Below, piece by piece: positions 12,890 through 13,080 of a stretch of DNA of 13,080 nt (within the stretch, counting starts at the first letter, position 1; every line of letters starts with the position of its first letter). Both the position numbers and the translations under genes were made by a program. The stretch is from Melioribacteraceae bacterium (GTDB lineage: Bacteria; Bacteroidota; Ignavibacteria; Ignavibacteriales; Melioribacteraceae): contig WFQV01000063.1 of NCBI GenBank assembly GCA_015486905.1, forward strand, positions 1-13,080, read 5' to 3'. The notes below the pieces were generated by a model that searched no databases, was not told the origin of the DNA, and was given only the letters and a program-made list of their open reading frames with translations.

Positions 12890-13080
12890 TACTATGGGAA
12901 TGGAACAAAACTTAGTCGCTAAACGAAACTCCGCATTGATGACTGCGTGATTCTATCTTTCTTAAAAAAACTGATAGCCCGCGAAAGCGTAGCCAAATAG
13001 TGTTCATTTTTATTATTCGTTAAATTGCCAATCATCTGTTTTGCAAATTAAATTTTAAATAAGAAATAACAAAATGGTAC
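12890..13080. other. Non-coding right end, upstream of the SDR gene
   Basis: I see no gene in these 191 nt. They should contain the SDR promoter on the minus strand, but I cannot assign convincing -35 and -10 boxes. A GC-rich island, AGCCCGCGAAAGCGTAGCC at about 12977-12995, stands out from the AT-rich surroundings but forms only a 3-bp stem. The window ends in ATGGTAC, which resembles the end of the inverted-repeat element near 3446-3810. Confidence 0.5.

Noticed and set aside
12959..12995. GC-rich island with an adjacent A-run as a minus-strand terminator
   Set aside because: The potential stem around the TTTC loop is only 3 bp, too weak before the T-run on the minus strand.

Overview
The window looks like a chromosomal segment of an AT-rich member of the Ignavibacteriota/Bacteroidota (FCB) lineage. 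Four things point there: a secreted nuclease ending in a type IX secretion (T9SS) type A sorting domain of the 'SQNYPNP ... IYFYRL ... KK' style, a type B (cytochrome b558 family) succinate dehydrogenase, an Obg GTPase without the C-terminal OCT domain, and an AmpG-like permease of the Bacteroidota form with a periplasmic insertion. The assignment is inferred from protein style; no rRNA or tRNA gene is present.

Layout. (1) 1-3320, minus strand: a T9SS-exported endonuclease I, then a BadF/BadG-type sugar kinase, then the start of an AmpG-like MFS permease that runs off the left edge. Kinase and permease are 3 nt apart and together suggest salvage of cell-wall amino sugars. (2) 3321-3993: the only long gene-free stretch. 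It contains a repeat-rich patch bounded by 26-nt imperfect inverted repeats and flanked by an 11-bp direct repeat, with a perfect 20-bp palindrome and several competing RNA helices inside. It resembles a small non-autonomous (MITE-like) element. (3) 3994-7331, plus strand: sdhC-sdhA-sdhB, a complete succinate:menaquinone oxidoreductase operon, closed by a strong intrinsic terminator. (4) 7440-11928, plus strand: an unrecognised 842-residue protein with a very long Glu-rich middle, then obg, then a FecCD/BtuC-type ABC permease. These sit 2 nt apart and overlapping by 28 nt, so they are probably co-transcribed and translationally coupled. (5) 12004-12876, minus strand: an atypical SDR (NAD(P)-binding) protein with a TTG start and a strong Shine-Dalgarno, convergent with the permease.

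Most genes are ordinary core metabolism. The items most worth a second look are the inverted-repeat element with possible alternative RNA folds at 3424-3826, the Glu-rich tripartite protein coupled to obg, the ABC permease that lacks its usual ATPase and binding-protein neighbours, and the cell-wall salvage pair. I see no CRISPR array, phage, toxin-antitoxin or defence genes.
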